Below are positions 7,141 to 18,065 of a stretch of DNA of 19,725 bases, piece after piece. The number at the start of each line of letters is the position of its first letter. Position 1 is the stretch's first letter. Origin of the DNA: Acidobacteriota bacterium (lineage in GTDB: Bacteria > Acidobacteriota > Terriglobia > Terriglobales > Acidobacteriaceae). Below the pieces are notes generated by a model. That model searched no databases. It saw only the letters and a list, made by a program, of their open reading frames with translations, and was not told the DNA's origin. The position numbers and the translations under genes are program-made. The stretch is from contig JAJZAL010000078.1 of the NCBI GenBank assembly GCA_021799405.1, positions 1 to 19,725 on the forward strand, given 5' to 3'.

Positions 7141-7195
7141 ATCCCGCCGGCCATGGCGCGTTTCGATTTCGATCAAATGTGAGGACTCCGGACTG

Positions 7196-8611
7196 ATGCA
7201 CCCCATAAGGAATATGTCAACAAGCGATCCAGCTATCGGCAAAAAAAGAAGGCGAAACCTGGCGTTCATCTACTTTTTTGGTGCCTTTGGCGGCATCTTG
7301 TTCGGGTACGACATTGGCGTGATGACGGGCGCTCTGCCGATCCTCCAGCAGCGATGGAATTTGCAGAACAGCCCAGTCGATCTCGGCTTGATCACTTCGG
7401 CGGTGATGTTGGGCGCCATTCTTGGTGGCGCTATGGCGGGGCGTCTGGCAGACCGATATGGCCGCCGTCGGCTGATTCTGATTGCATCGCTGGTTTTCAT
7501 AGCAGGAGCAGCATTTTCGGCAATAGCACCGGATAATGGCGTGGCTTATCTCGTAGCCGCGCGCATCATCCTCGGCTGGGCGGTCGGTGCTGCCTCTGCG
7601 CTGGTGCCTGCCTACCTGTCAGAGATGGCCCCAGCCGATGTCCGTGGTCGCTTGTCAGGTCTCAATCAGGTCATGATTGTCACTGGGATGCTTCTCTCCT
7701 ATGTCGCGGACTTTTTCCTGGATAGCTTGTCTGCGACCTGGAGCTGGCGCATCATGCTCGGTGCCGCGGTCGTTCCGGCAATCATTCTTTTCCTTGGCAC
7801 GCTTGAGTTACCCGAGTCTCCTCGTTTCCTGGTTAGCCACGGTCTTATCGACGAGGCCAGACAGATTCTCACGACGATCCGGCCGGAACGATGGCACCTC
7901 GAGGACGAGCTGCAGGATATTCGACGAACTGTACAAAACGAAAACGAACAAGAACGGACCAAAGGACATTACAAAGCATTCTTGCAGCCGCACTATCGAC
8001 CACTCATAGTAGCTGGTCTGGGCGTTGCTGCATTGCAGCAGTTTCAGGGCGCCAACGCCATATTCTATTACTTGCCGCTCATCGTGCAGCGGCTGAGCGG
8101 CGCGTCGACGCATTCGGCATTGATGTGGCCCATGCTGGAAGGCGCTATCCTCGTATTAGGATCGCTATTCTTTCTACTGTTGGCTGACAATATCAACCGC
8201 CGCACCTTGCTGACTGTTGGCGGCATCATCATGGCGATTTCCTTCATCGCGCCTGCACTACTGCACATGCTGATGCCGTCGTTGGGCGGCAACACGGTCG
8301 TAGTGTTTCTGAGCATCTATGTGGCCCTGTACTCGTTCACATGGGCGCCTTTGACCTGGGTGATAGTCGGCGAAATATTTCCATTGTCGATTCGCGGCTC
8401 AGGCACAGGATTGGCATCCTCGTTCAACTGGATTGGGTCGTTCCTGGTGGGGCTCTTGTTCCCGATCATGGCTTCCGCGATGTCCGAGTATGCCGTCTTT
8501 GCGATCTTTGGGGCCGTGTGCGTGTTTGGCGTCATCTTTATCCGTTTGTGGGTCCCCGAGACGCGTGGCCGCACACTGGAAGAAATTGAGGCAAGGCCGG
8601 AGACCACATGA
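7196..8611 (+). CDS. MFS sugar porter (pentose/H+ symporter, AraE/XylE type)
   Basis: An inner-membrane importer of the sugar porter family, here predicted to bring in L-arabinose with protons. The 471 residues carry 12 predicted membrane segments and the family signatures: GRLADRYGRRR at 82-92, PESPRFL at 206-212 before the central loop, QQFQGANAIFYY at 281-292 in helix 7, and PETRGRTLEEIE near the C-terminus. GAGG lies about 11 bases before the first ATG; the internal Met7 has AAGGA too close to be used. Leucine codons are largely CTG and TTG, whereas the isomerase and kinase downstream favour CTC, and third positions are less C-rich. From memory the sequence resembles transporters of Lactobacillales, suggesting horizontal acquisition. 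It is flanked by an araD relic and by a probable sodium-symporter relic. Confidence 0.92.
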   Translation: MHPIRNMSTSDPAIGKKRRRNLAFIYFFGAFGGILFGYDIGVMTGALPILQQRWNLQNSPVDLGLITSAVMLGAILGGAMAGRLADRYGRRRLILIASLVFIAGAAFSAIAPDNGVAYLVAARIILGWAVGAASALVPAYLSEMAPADVRGRLSGLNQVMIVTGMLLSYVADFFLDSLSATWSWRIMLGAAVVPAIILFLGTLELPESPRFLVSHGLIDEARQILTTIRPERWHLEDELQDIRRTVQNENEQERTKGHYKAFLQPHYRPLIVAGLGVAALQQFQGANAIFYYLPLIVQRLSGASTHSALMWPMLEGAILVLGSLFFLLLADNINRRTLLTVGGIIMAISFIAPALLHMLMPSLGGNTVVVFLSIYVALYSFTWAPLTWVIVGEIFPLSIRGSGTGLASSFNWIGSFLVGLLFPIMASAMSEYAVFAIFGAVCVFGVIFIRLWVPETRGRTLEEIEARPETT

Positions 8612-8864
8612 AACTACAAGCTACGGTCGAGCACAGCCAGGCTTCTCTACACCACCAAACCCAGGGCCGGGTCCGAACTGGCAGGCTTGATCTACGGCGC
8701 CGTCGGAATTTTCAAAGAACACGACAAACATGGGCCTCTGTGATCTGGCCCATCCACCCTATCCAACTCCCGTTCTCTTCAGCCTGCATCCCTCCATCTG
8801 GTGGGGTGGCTTCATGGGCAACGCGGGCGCGGCTTATGTCATCCGCTACCGCCCAAAAAAGTAA
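8612..8864 (+). pseudogene. Frameshifted relic, probably a sodium:solute symporter C-terminus
   Basis: Immediately after the MFS stop, in the same frame, the DNA reads RLLYTTKPRAGSELAGLIYG and continues AVGIFKEHDKHGPL to a stop at about 8741. The TTKP...ELAGLIYG block resembles the cytoplasmic segment before the last helix of SGLT-type sodium:sugar symporters (typically TKPK...ELEGLVYG). The sequence then seems to continue one frame over (8730-8864; 44 codons from ATG) with PTPVLFSLHPSIWWGGFMGN and a basic end RYRPKK. No single frame covers both parts, so I read it as a decayed gene end. The second part alone might instead be a small unrecognised membrane peptide. It ends 23 bases before the isomerase gene. 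Confidence 0.5.
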
Positions 8865-8887
8865 TGCCGAAATAAGGAATCAGCACT

Positions 8888-10333
<1,446 letters not shown>

Positions 10334-10357
10334 CTGTAACTGTCACGGAGAGAAATG

Positions 10358-11935
10358 ATGGCGATCGTTGCCGGTGTCGATTTTGGAACCCTGAGTGTCC
10401 GCGTAACGCTGGTAGACAGCACGCGCGGGCGCTTGGGCACCGCCTCGGCCGAGTATCCACTTGAGCGTAGACGGGATGACCCTGACTACGCGACCCAATC
10501 GCATCAGGATCAGATGCAGGCTTTGGCCAAGGCCATGCGTCTGGCCTGTGAGCAAGCTCAGGTCTCCGGCGACGCCGTCGCATCGATCGCCATTGATACC
10601 ACTGGCTCCAGCGTCATTCCTGTAGATGGACAGCTTCAACCACTCAACGATTACTACCTTTGGTGCGATCATCGCGCCCATCGCGAAGCTCGCGAAATCA
10701 CCGAGCTCGCCCACCGAGAAGAACTCGAAGCCATCGAGTGGTGTGGCGGCGTCTACTCCCACGAGTGGGGCTTCGCCAAGCTTCTGCACTGGCTCCGCCA
10801 CAATCCTGACAAACGCGACCGCTTCGCCACCGCCCTTGAAAACTGCGACATGGTTGCAGCTACGCTCTGCGGCGTCACCAATCCTCATGCGGTCAAGCGC
10901 AGCGTCTGCGCCATGGGTCACAAGTGGATGTGGAATCCAAAATGGGGCGGTCTCCCGCCACAGGAATTCCTCTCCAAGCTCGATCCCCTCTTCGACGGGG
11001 TTCGTGACAAACTCGACGGCGAATACCTTACCTCAGACCAACTCGCCGGCTACCTCACCCCCGAATGGGCAGAGAAAATGGGCCTCCGCGCTGGCATTCC
11101 GATCCCCGTAGGCGCATTCGACGCGCATTGGGACGCCATCGGAGCAGGCTGCAAAGAAGGTGACGTCGTCAACGTCGTTGGCACCTCTACCTGCATCATC
11201 GCCATGCAGAGCAAGACCACCCTCGTCCCCGGCGTCTGCGGTGTCGTTCCCGGCAGCGTCCATCCGGCTTACACCGGCGTCGAAGCCGGCCTCTCCGCCA
11301 CCGGAGACATCTTCGAGGCCATCGCCCGCCGCGCTGGCACCAAAGTCTCGGAACTCTCCAAAGGGCTCGAAAACTATCGCGCAGGACAAACCGGCCTACT
11401 CCGCCTCAGCTGGGACAACGGCGACCGCACCGTCCTCGTCAATCCCGAGCTTGGCGGCATCACCCTTGGCTGGAACCTCATCCACACTGCGCAGGACGAG
11501 CTCTTCGCCGCCATCGAAGGCACCGCCATGCACACCCGCATCATCCTCGAGCGCATGGCTGAATACGGTGTCCCCGTCGAGCGCGTCATCAACGCCGGCG
11601 GCATCCCGCAAAACAACGCCACGCTCAATCAGATCTATGCTGACGTCCTGGGCAAACCTGTACTCATTCCCGACGGTGTCCCGACCAGCCTTGGCTCTGG
11701 CATCTTTGCCTTCCTCGCGGCAGGCACATTCCAGTCCATTGAAGAAGCCCAGGCCGCGGTTTGCCTGCCTTTCAAGACCTACACGCCCAATCCGCAGGCG
11801 CACGCCGTCTACAACCGTCTCTTCCCGCTCTATCGCAGCGTCTACTTCGCAATGGGCAAGCCGCACGCGGAAGCCATCCCCCTCGGCGACGTGCTCCCCA
11901 CCCTCCGCATCATCGCCAAGCAGCAGGTCAGCTAA
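10358..11935 (+). CDS. araB: Ribulokinase (FGGY carbohydrate kinase)
   Basis: A cytoplasmic ATP-dependent kinase that phosphorylates L-ribulose to L-ribulose-5-phosphate. About 525 residues with the two actin-like FGGY domains: the N-terminal phosphate-binding VDFGTLSVRV (7-16), GAFDAHWDAIGAG and VVGTSTC in the middle, and the C-terminal adenosine-motif segment INAGGIPQNNATLNQIYADV (about 411-430). Length and the DFGTLSVR/GTSTC motifs fit AraB rather than xylulokinase or glycerol kinase. Two ATGs are adjacent (10355 and 10358); GGAGAG at 10347-10352 is 2 bases from the first and 5 from the second, so I choose the second. It is tightly coupled to the isomerase gene (about 20 bases) and closes the araD-MFS-isomerase-araB unit at a hairpin terminator. 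Confidence 0.92.
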   Translation: MAIVAGVDFGTLSVRVTLVDSTRGRLGTASAEYPLERRRDDPDYATQSHQDQMQALAKAMRLACEQAQVSGDAVASIAIDTTGSSVIPVDGQLQPLNDYYLWCDHRAHREAREITELAHREELEAIEWCGGVYSHEWGFAKLLHWLRHNPDKRDRFATALENCDMVAATLCGVTNPHAVKRSVCAMGHKWMWNPKWGGLPPQEFLSKLDPLFDGVRDKLDGEYLTSDQLAGYLTPEWAEKMGLRAGIPIPVGAFDAHWDAIGAGCKEGDVVNVVGTSTCIIAMQSKTTLVPGVCGVVPGSVHPAYTGVEAGLSATGDIFEAIARRAGTKVSELSKGLENYRAGQTGLLRLSWDNGDRTVLVNPELGGITLGWNLIHTAQDELFAAIEGTAMHTRIILERMAEYGVPVERVINAGGIPQNNATLNQIYADVLGKPVLIPDGVPTSLGSGIFAFLAAGTFQSIEEAQAAVCLPFKTYTPNPQAHAVYNRLFPLYRSVYFAMGKPHAEAIPLGDVLPTLRIIAKQQVS

Positions 11936-11956
11936 TGCCTCCCAGGCGCACTCAGC

Positions 11957-11979
11957 ATGCGGCCCTCCACGGGCCGCAT
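11957..11979. terminator. Terminator between convergent araB and uvrB
   Basis: ATGCGGCCC (11957-11965) and GGGCCGCAT (11971-11979) form a perfect 9-bp GC-rich stem with a 5-nt loop, followed on the plus strand by TTTCT. It lies 22 bases past the araB stop and 7 bases past the uvrB stop on the other strand, so it can serve both. Confidence 0.75.
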
Positions 11980-11986
11980 TTCTGCG

Positions 11987-13975
<1,989 letters not shown>

Positions 13976-14062
13976 AATTCGATGTTAAGGGATGCAACCG
14001 CCCGACGCGAGCCTGCATGGTTTCGCCCTTAACTCGTACAAGACCTTCACAAGCGCGCAATC

Positions 14063-15106
14063 TTAGCCCTGGTTTGTTGCGCTTTCTTGCGTAGAATGGC
14101 GCAATGGCTTCCAGCCCGCGCCCGCAAATGGGGACTGGGCTCTCCCTCTCCACCACAGCACCATCAGCGCAGCCATCACGACGAGCAACGGCACAATCAG
14201 CAAACTGCCCTCCGGGCCCGTCGCGCCGCCGCTCATCAGAATGTTGCCCACAGAATGTTCACGTAGAAGATGCCCTTGTGTCACGAGTCCGCTATCCGCG
14301 GTTCCATAGAAATACGATTCTCCCCAGTCCCACGCCGCGTGAAACCCAATAGCCCACCACAACGACCCCGTGTACCAGAGGCTGATACAGAAGACCAGGC
14401 CCACCGCTCCGGCCGAGAACAGACCCACCGGCGACTCACCCGGGTTATGCCCGTGCATCGCGCCAAACAGCACAGAAAATAGCAATGCACCCCACCAGAA
14501 TCCCATTCCTCGCGTCAGCGTCAACTGGAGATATCCGCGAAGCACGGACTCCTCAAAAAAACCAACCAGGCAAAACATCACGCCCCACAGAAGAGCATCC
14601 CTGATTGCAGGTCCCGCCATCAGTGTTGTGCCTTCGAGCCTTGCATAGCCCAACCCCCACAGCGTGAGCACCAGCGCAGAGATGGCAACAAATCCCCATA
14701 GCAAACCTGAAACCAGGCGCACCAACCGGGCCCGCCCCTGGTAACCGTAGGACAACAGCGGCCGTCGCTCAATCCGCGACATAAGCCACAGAACCGCCAC
14801 GAGAATCAGAACATCGATGCCTTCCGCAAGGATCCCGGTCGTTGGCCGCATCGCGGCTTTTGGATTGAAGTGGAGGAGACGCACAAGCAATGGTCTGAGG
14901 ACAACAACGACTGCCGCAAAGGCTGCAATGAAGAATCCCACTCCCCACCCGGCACGCAGTCCCTGCGACCCGAAAAACACCCAGCGAATATCTCGCTTGC
15001 GAGCAGCCGAATCGTGTTCCGTCTGGGCCTTGGATTCCCTGGCCATCGCAGCGCTCTCGTTGGAGTCAGTTACTGGCTTTGTCAGTCGATCGCCGGATTC
15101 AGTCAA
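14063..15106 (-). CDS. CPBP family intramembrane glutamic endopeptidase
   Basis: A multi-spanning membrane protein of the CPBP/Abi (Rce1-like) family. The 347 residues have a charged N-terminal ~50 residues and then about seven or eight hydrophobic segments. The family motifs are intact: Glu185-Glu186 and Arg190 in FFEESVLRGY, His218 in FGAMHGHNP, and His256 in GFHAAWDW, so it is probably an active protease. The start codon appears to be TTG at 15104-15106, supported by GAGGAGG just upstream; an internal ATG at residue 21 is an alternative. Substrate is unknown; family members process prenylated proteins, bacteriocins or membrane signalling proteins. It lies 57 bases downstream of the HAD phosphatase gene on the same strand and may share its transcript. 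Confidence 0.88.
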   Translation of the reverse strand: MTESGDRLTKPVTDSNESAAMARESKAQTEHDSAARKRDIRWVFFGSQGLRAGWGVGFFIAAFAAVVVVLRPLLVRLLHFNPKAAMRPTTGILAEGIDVLILVAVLWLMSRIERRPLLSYGYQGRARLVRLVSGLLWGFVAISALVLTLWGLGYARLEGTTLMAGPAIRDALLWGVMFCLVGFFEESVLRGYLQLTLTRGMGFWWGALLFSVLFGAMHGHNPGESPVGLFSAGAVGLVFCISLWYTGSLWWAIGFHAAWDWGESYFYGTADSGLVTQGHLLREHSVGNILMSGGATGPEGSLLIVPLLVVMAALMVLWWRGRAQSPFAGAGWKPLRHSTQESATNQG

Positions 15107-15110
15107 GCGT

Positions 15111-15117
15111 CCTCCTC
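15111..15117 (-). promoter_or_regulatory. Strong ribosome binding site supporting a TTG start
   Basis: On the minus strand this reads GAGGAGG, with 4 bases to the TTG at 15104-15106. It is the strongest Shine-Dalgarno in this part of the window and decides the non-ATG start of the CPBP protease. Confidence 0.65.
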
Positions 15118-15163
15118 AAAGGCTTGCCACATGAAGCTGCGGCAAGTTCCAACCATCCTACTC

Positions 15164-15865
15164 TTAGCGAATCAGTAAAGAAAACGCTTCCGCCCACTCC
15201 AGCGGCTCATCCACCAGCACATCGGCCGGGATGTTCTCGATCGTATGCGGAGATAACCCATATTTGCAGCCCAACGACCAGGTTCTAGCCCGCTGCGCCG
15301 TCAGCAGGTCCACGTCCGAGTCGCCCACCATCAGCGTCTCTTCCGCACTCACGCCCGCTTCGTGGATTAATTGCAGCAACCCAATCGGATCCGGCTTCTT
15401 CGTCTCAAAACTGTCACCGCCATAGATACGAAAGAAATGCGGACTCAGTTCCAACGCCTCACAGATCGCCAAAGTTGGCCCAATCGGCTTATTCGTCAGC
15501 ACTGCCATGCTGCGCTTGCCGCCGTCCGGCAGGCTGCGCAGCGCCGCCAGTGCCTCAAACACACCTGCATAGACACGCGTGTGATCCAACTTGTGCGCCC
15601 GGTACCACGTCAGAAAGTGCTCCAGCGCATCTTCTATCAGCGCCTCATCATGCGGATCACCCAGTGCACGCCGCACCAGCATTCCCGCGCCGTCGCCTAT
15701 ATAACTGGCGATAATCTCTTCCGGTAGCGTCTGTCGGCCAAATTCGGCCAACATCGCGTTCACTGAGTTGACAAGATCCTTGCGCGAATCAATCAGCGTT
15801 CCATCCAGGTCGAAAACGATAAGTCGAATCTGGTGTACAGGGAGTGGGCGAAGCACGGAAATCAT
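15164..15865 (-). CDS. gph: HAD-superfamily hydrolase, phosphoglycolate phosphatase-like
   Basis: A cytoplasmic Mg2+-dependent phosphatase, most like phosphoglycolate phosphatase (2-phosphoglycolate to glycolate). The 233 residues are typical for Gph. Motif I is Asp19/Asp21 in VFDLDGTLIDS, motif II the Thr in VLTNKP, motif III the Lys in FETKKPDP and motif IV Asp-Asp in MVGDSDVD. Residues ~30-100 form the four-helix cap (IASYIGDGAGMLVRRALG). Specificity within the HAD family is hard to read from sequence, and pyrophosphatase PpaX or a beta-phosphoglucomutase-like enzyme are alternatives. GGAAG precedes the ATG. It is divergent from the S9 peptidase across only about 58 bases and upstream of the CPBP protease on its own strand. 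Confidence 0.85.
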   Translation of the reverse strand: MISVLRPLPVHQIRLIVFDLDGTLIDSRKDLVNSVNAMLAEFGRQTLPEEIIASYIGDGAGMLVRRALGDPHDEALIEDALEHFLTWYRAHKLDHTRVYAGVFEALAALRSLPDGGKRSMAVLTNKPIGPTLAICEALELSPHFFRIYGGDSFETKKPDPIGLLQLIHEAGVSAEETLMVGDSDVDLLTAQRARTWSLGCKYGLSPHTIENIPADVLVDEPLEWAEAFSLLIR

Positions 15866-15923
15866 ACTTCCAGTCTATCGATAACCTCTATGTTTCCCAC
15901 CATTCTTGACGTATCCTTCCGCC

Positions 15924-18008
15924 ATGCCAAAACTTGCCTGCCGCCCTGCGTTATGCGCGCTTCTTGGGGCTTCCGTTCTCCTTCCTGTCACCCTGCGCGC
16001 CCAAAAATCAAACTTCCCAAATAATGAAGCGCTGCGTCACGTCCGTGGTCTCGCAAATCCGCAACTCTCTCCCAGCGGAAAGGATGTTCTCCTCGGAGTG
16101 GCCGACTCCACCGCCAAAGGCGGAAAGGATCATCTCTGGCTTGTCGACATTGAGAAAAACACAGCCCGCCAGATGACTGACACGCCCGCAAACGACTCTT
16201 CTTCAGACAAGCGCGGCGAATACGACGCATCCTGGATGCCCAACGGCAAGAGTGTACTTTTCCTCGCGCACCGTGGAAAACATACGCAACTCTTCCGTCT
16301 TGACCTCGATGGAGGCGAAGCCCACCCCTACGACCTCAAAGTCCTGCCCCGCGTCGACGAATCAAAAGCTCCCGACGCGGTCCCGCCGGTTAAGACCCCG
16401 TCCACCACAAAAGTCGAACCGCTCGAAATCAATGTCGCCTATTATTCCGTCTCGCCGAACGGGAAATACATCGCCGTCACGGCCCGCGACCCCGAAACCC
16501 CCGGCGAGAAAAAGGAAAAGAAAGAAAAGGCCGACGCAGTCTGGGTCAATCATGACCCGCACGGCACTCGACTCTATCTCCTCAACCCTGCTTCCGGCGA
16601 ACTCACCGATACCGCTGTACCACCCGACGTCCGGCGCGTCGCATGGAGCAGGCAGGGTAATCGTCTCATAGCCATCGCCTCTGGCATGAATCATCTCAAC
16701 GATCTCCACCCATCCAACTCCGCATGGCTGCTGAGTGTCGCGGCCCCCAATCGCCCTCAGAAGCTGGCTCAAATTCCCGCCACCGTCGAGGGTGGAACAT
16801 GGTCCCACGATGGCAGCACCTTCTACTTCCTGGCCCAGTCCGCCGCCAATACCCCTCCCGGCTACGATGACCTCTATGCCCTGAATCTTTTGACACACCA
16901 GATCTCTAACCTCACCAATGGCTTCTCCGGGTCCCTCAACTACGGACTCCCCGTCGCGACCCGTACCGGCATCCTGCAATCCGTGCAGATCGACACCCGT
17001 GTCACTTACATGGACGCCCACGGCGACACGCATCAGATCCTCAATTTCTCCACGCCTGTCGTCCGCCAACTGGCAACTAACGAAAGCGAGTCCGGATGGG
17101 TCTGGCTCGGCACCGGCAGCACAATCCCCACTACCCTTTACTACGCCGCGAGCCTTCACCAGAAGCCCATCGAACTGCACGCTCCATCCGTCATTCCTGT
17201 CCCATGGACGCCGGTCAAGGCTAAGATCATCCACTGGACCAACCAGGGCTTCCACCTCGAAGGCCTTCTCTATCTGCCCCCACATGCCAGCCCCGCCCAC
17301 AAGGTTCCGCTCATTGTGGACGTGCATGGTGGACCCACCGGTGCATGGGTGGACGACTACTCACAATTCAATGAGTTCCTGCTTGGCCACGGATGGGCGG
17401 TCTTCGAGCCGAATCCCCGGGGCAGCACAGGCTACGGGGCCAAATTCGTCGCCGCCAATCACAACGACCTCGGTGGCGGCGATCTCCGCGACATCATGAC
17501 CGGTATCGATGCAGTCATCACTCAGGAACCGGTCAACCCTGCCCGCCTCGCTCTCATGGGTTACAGCTACGGCGGCGAAATGGCCGGCTTTGTCGAAGGC
17601 AAAACTACCCGCTTCAAAGCCATCATTTCCTGTGCTCCGGTCATCGATCAGGAAAGCGAATACGGCACTGAATCCGGCCCTTGGTACGACCGTTGGTTCT
17701 ACGGTCTGCCTTGGGAACACGCCGCCGATGCGTGGCGCCAGAGCCCGCTCGCCTATGCCGCTCACGCCAAAACACCGTTACTCTTGCTGCAGGGCGAGGC
17801 AGACACCACCGACCCTCTCGGCCAAAGCGAAGAAATGTACCGCGCGCTGCGAGAAATGGGCGTCCCTGTCGACCTGGTCGAGTATCCGCGCGAAAATCAC
17901 GTCCCGTTGGCAAAGGGAATCTTCGGCATGCCTAGCCCGGAACCCTGGCACGGTTTCGATGCACGTCAGCGAATCGTGAAATTCATCGACGCTGCGTTCT
18001 CAAAGTAA
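15924..18008 (+). CDS. Secreted S9 family (prolyl oligopeptidase/DPP4-like) serine peptidase
   Basis: A predicted periplasmic or extracellular serine peptidase that trims dipeptides or cleaves after proline in short peptides. From the ATG at 15924 it has 694 residues: a signal peptide (1-27, ending LRAQ), a beta-propeller (about 35-430) with WD40/TolB-like repeats (LSPSGKDVLLG, WMPNGKSVLFLA, VSPNGKYIAV, WSHDGSTFYFLA), and a C-terminal alpha/beta hydrolase domain. The catalytic triad is Ser548 in GYSYGG, Asp627 in GEADTTDP and His659 in ENHVP; HGGPTG forms the oxyanion region. An in-frame TTG at 15906 would add six residues before the signal peptide and is less likely. A Lys/Glu-rich loop (GEKKEKKEKADA) interrupts the propeller. 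The family is abundant in Acidobacteriota. It is divergent from gph and ends at a hairpin. Confidence 0.92.
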   Translation: MPKLACRPALCALLGASVLLPVTLRAQKSNFPNNEALRHVRGLANPQLSPSGKDVLLGVADSTAKGGKDHLWLVDIEKNTARQMTDTPANDSSSDKRGEYDASWMPNGKSVLFLAHRGKHTQLFRLDLDGGEAHPYDLKVLPRVDESKAPDAVPPVKTPSTTKVEPLEINVAYYSVSPNGKYIAVTARDPETPGEKKEKKEKADAVWVNHDPHGTRLYLLNPASGELTDTAVPPDVRRVAWSRQGNRLIAIASGMNHLNDLHPSNSAWLLSVAAPNRPQKLAQIPATVEGGTWSHDGSTFYFLAQSAANTPPGYDDLYALNLLTHQISNLTNGFSGSLNYGLPVATRTGILQSVQIDTRVTYMDAHGDTHQILNFSTPVVRQLATNESESGWVWLGTGSTIPTTLYYAASLHQKPIELHAPSVIPVPWTPVKAKIIHWTNQGFHLEGLLYLPPHASPAHKVPLIVDVHGGPTGAWVDDYSQFNEFLLGHGWAVFEPNPRGSTGYGAKFVAANHNDLGGGDLRDIMTGIDAVITQEPVNPARLALMGYSYGGEMAGFVEGKTTRFKAIISCAPVIDQESEYGTESGPWYDRWFYGLPWEHAADAWRQSPLAYAAHAKTPLLLLQGEADTTDPLGQSEEMYRALREMGVPVDLVEYPRENHVPLAKGIFGMPSPEPWHGFDARQRIVKFIDAAFSK

Positions 18009-18021
18009 CCGCAAGAACAGA

Positions 18022-18042
18022 GGGCAGGCGCTCAGCCTGCCC
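18022..18042. terminator. Hairpin terminator between the S9 peptidase and the convergent gene
   Basis: GGGCAGGC (18022-18029) and GCCTGCCC (18035-18042) form a perfect 8-bp GC stem with a 5-nt loop, 13 bases past the S9 stop codon and in the gap before the convergent gene's 3' end. The T-rich tail (GTCCTGTCTTCC) is broken, so termination may be partial. Confidence 0.6.
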
Positions 18043-18065
18043 GTCCTGTCTTCCAGCCCTTCCAG

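Noticed and set aside
14063..15106. CPBP protease as part of an antiphage or bacteriocin system with uvrB
   Set aside because: The neighbours are ordinary uvrB and gph genes, with no bacteriocin precursor, toxin or defence gene nearby.
16362..17327. Minus-strand 321-codon frame within the S9 peptidase
   Set aside because: Gly/Asp/Val-rich shadow of the well-supported S9 peptidase propeller.
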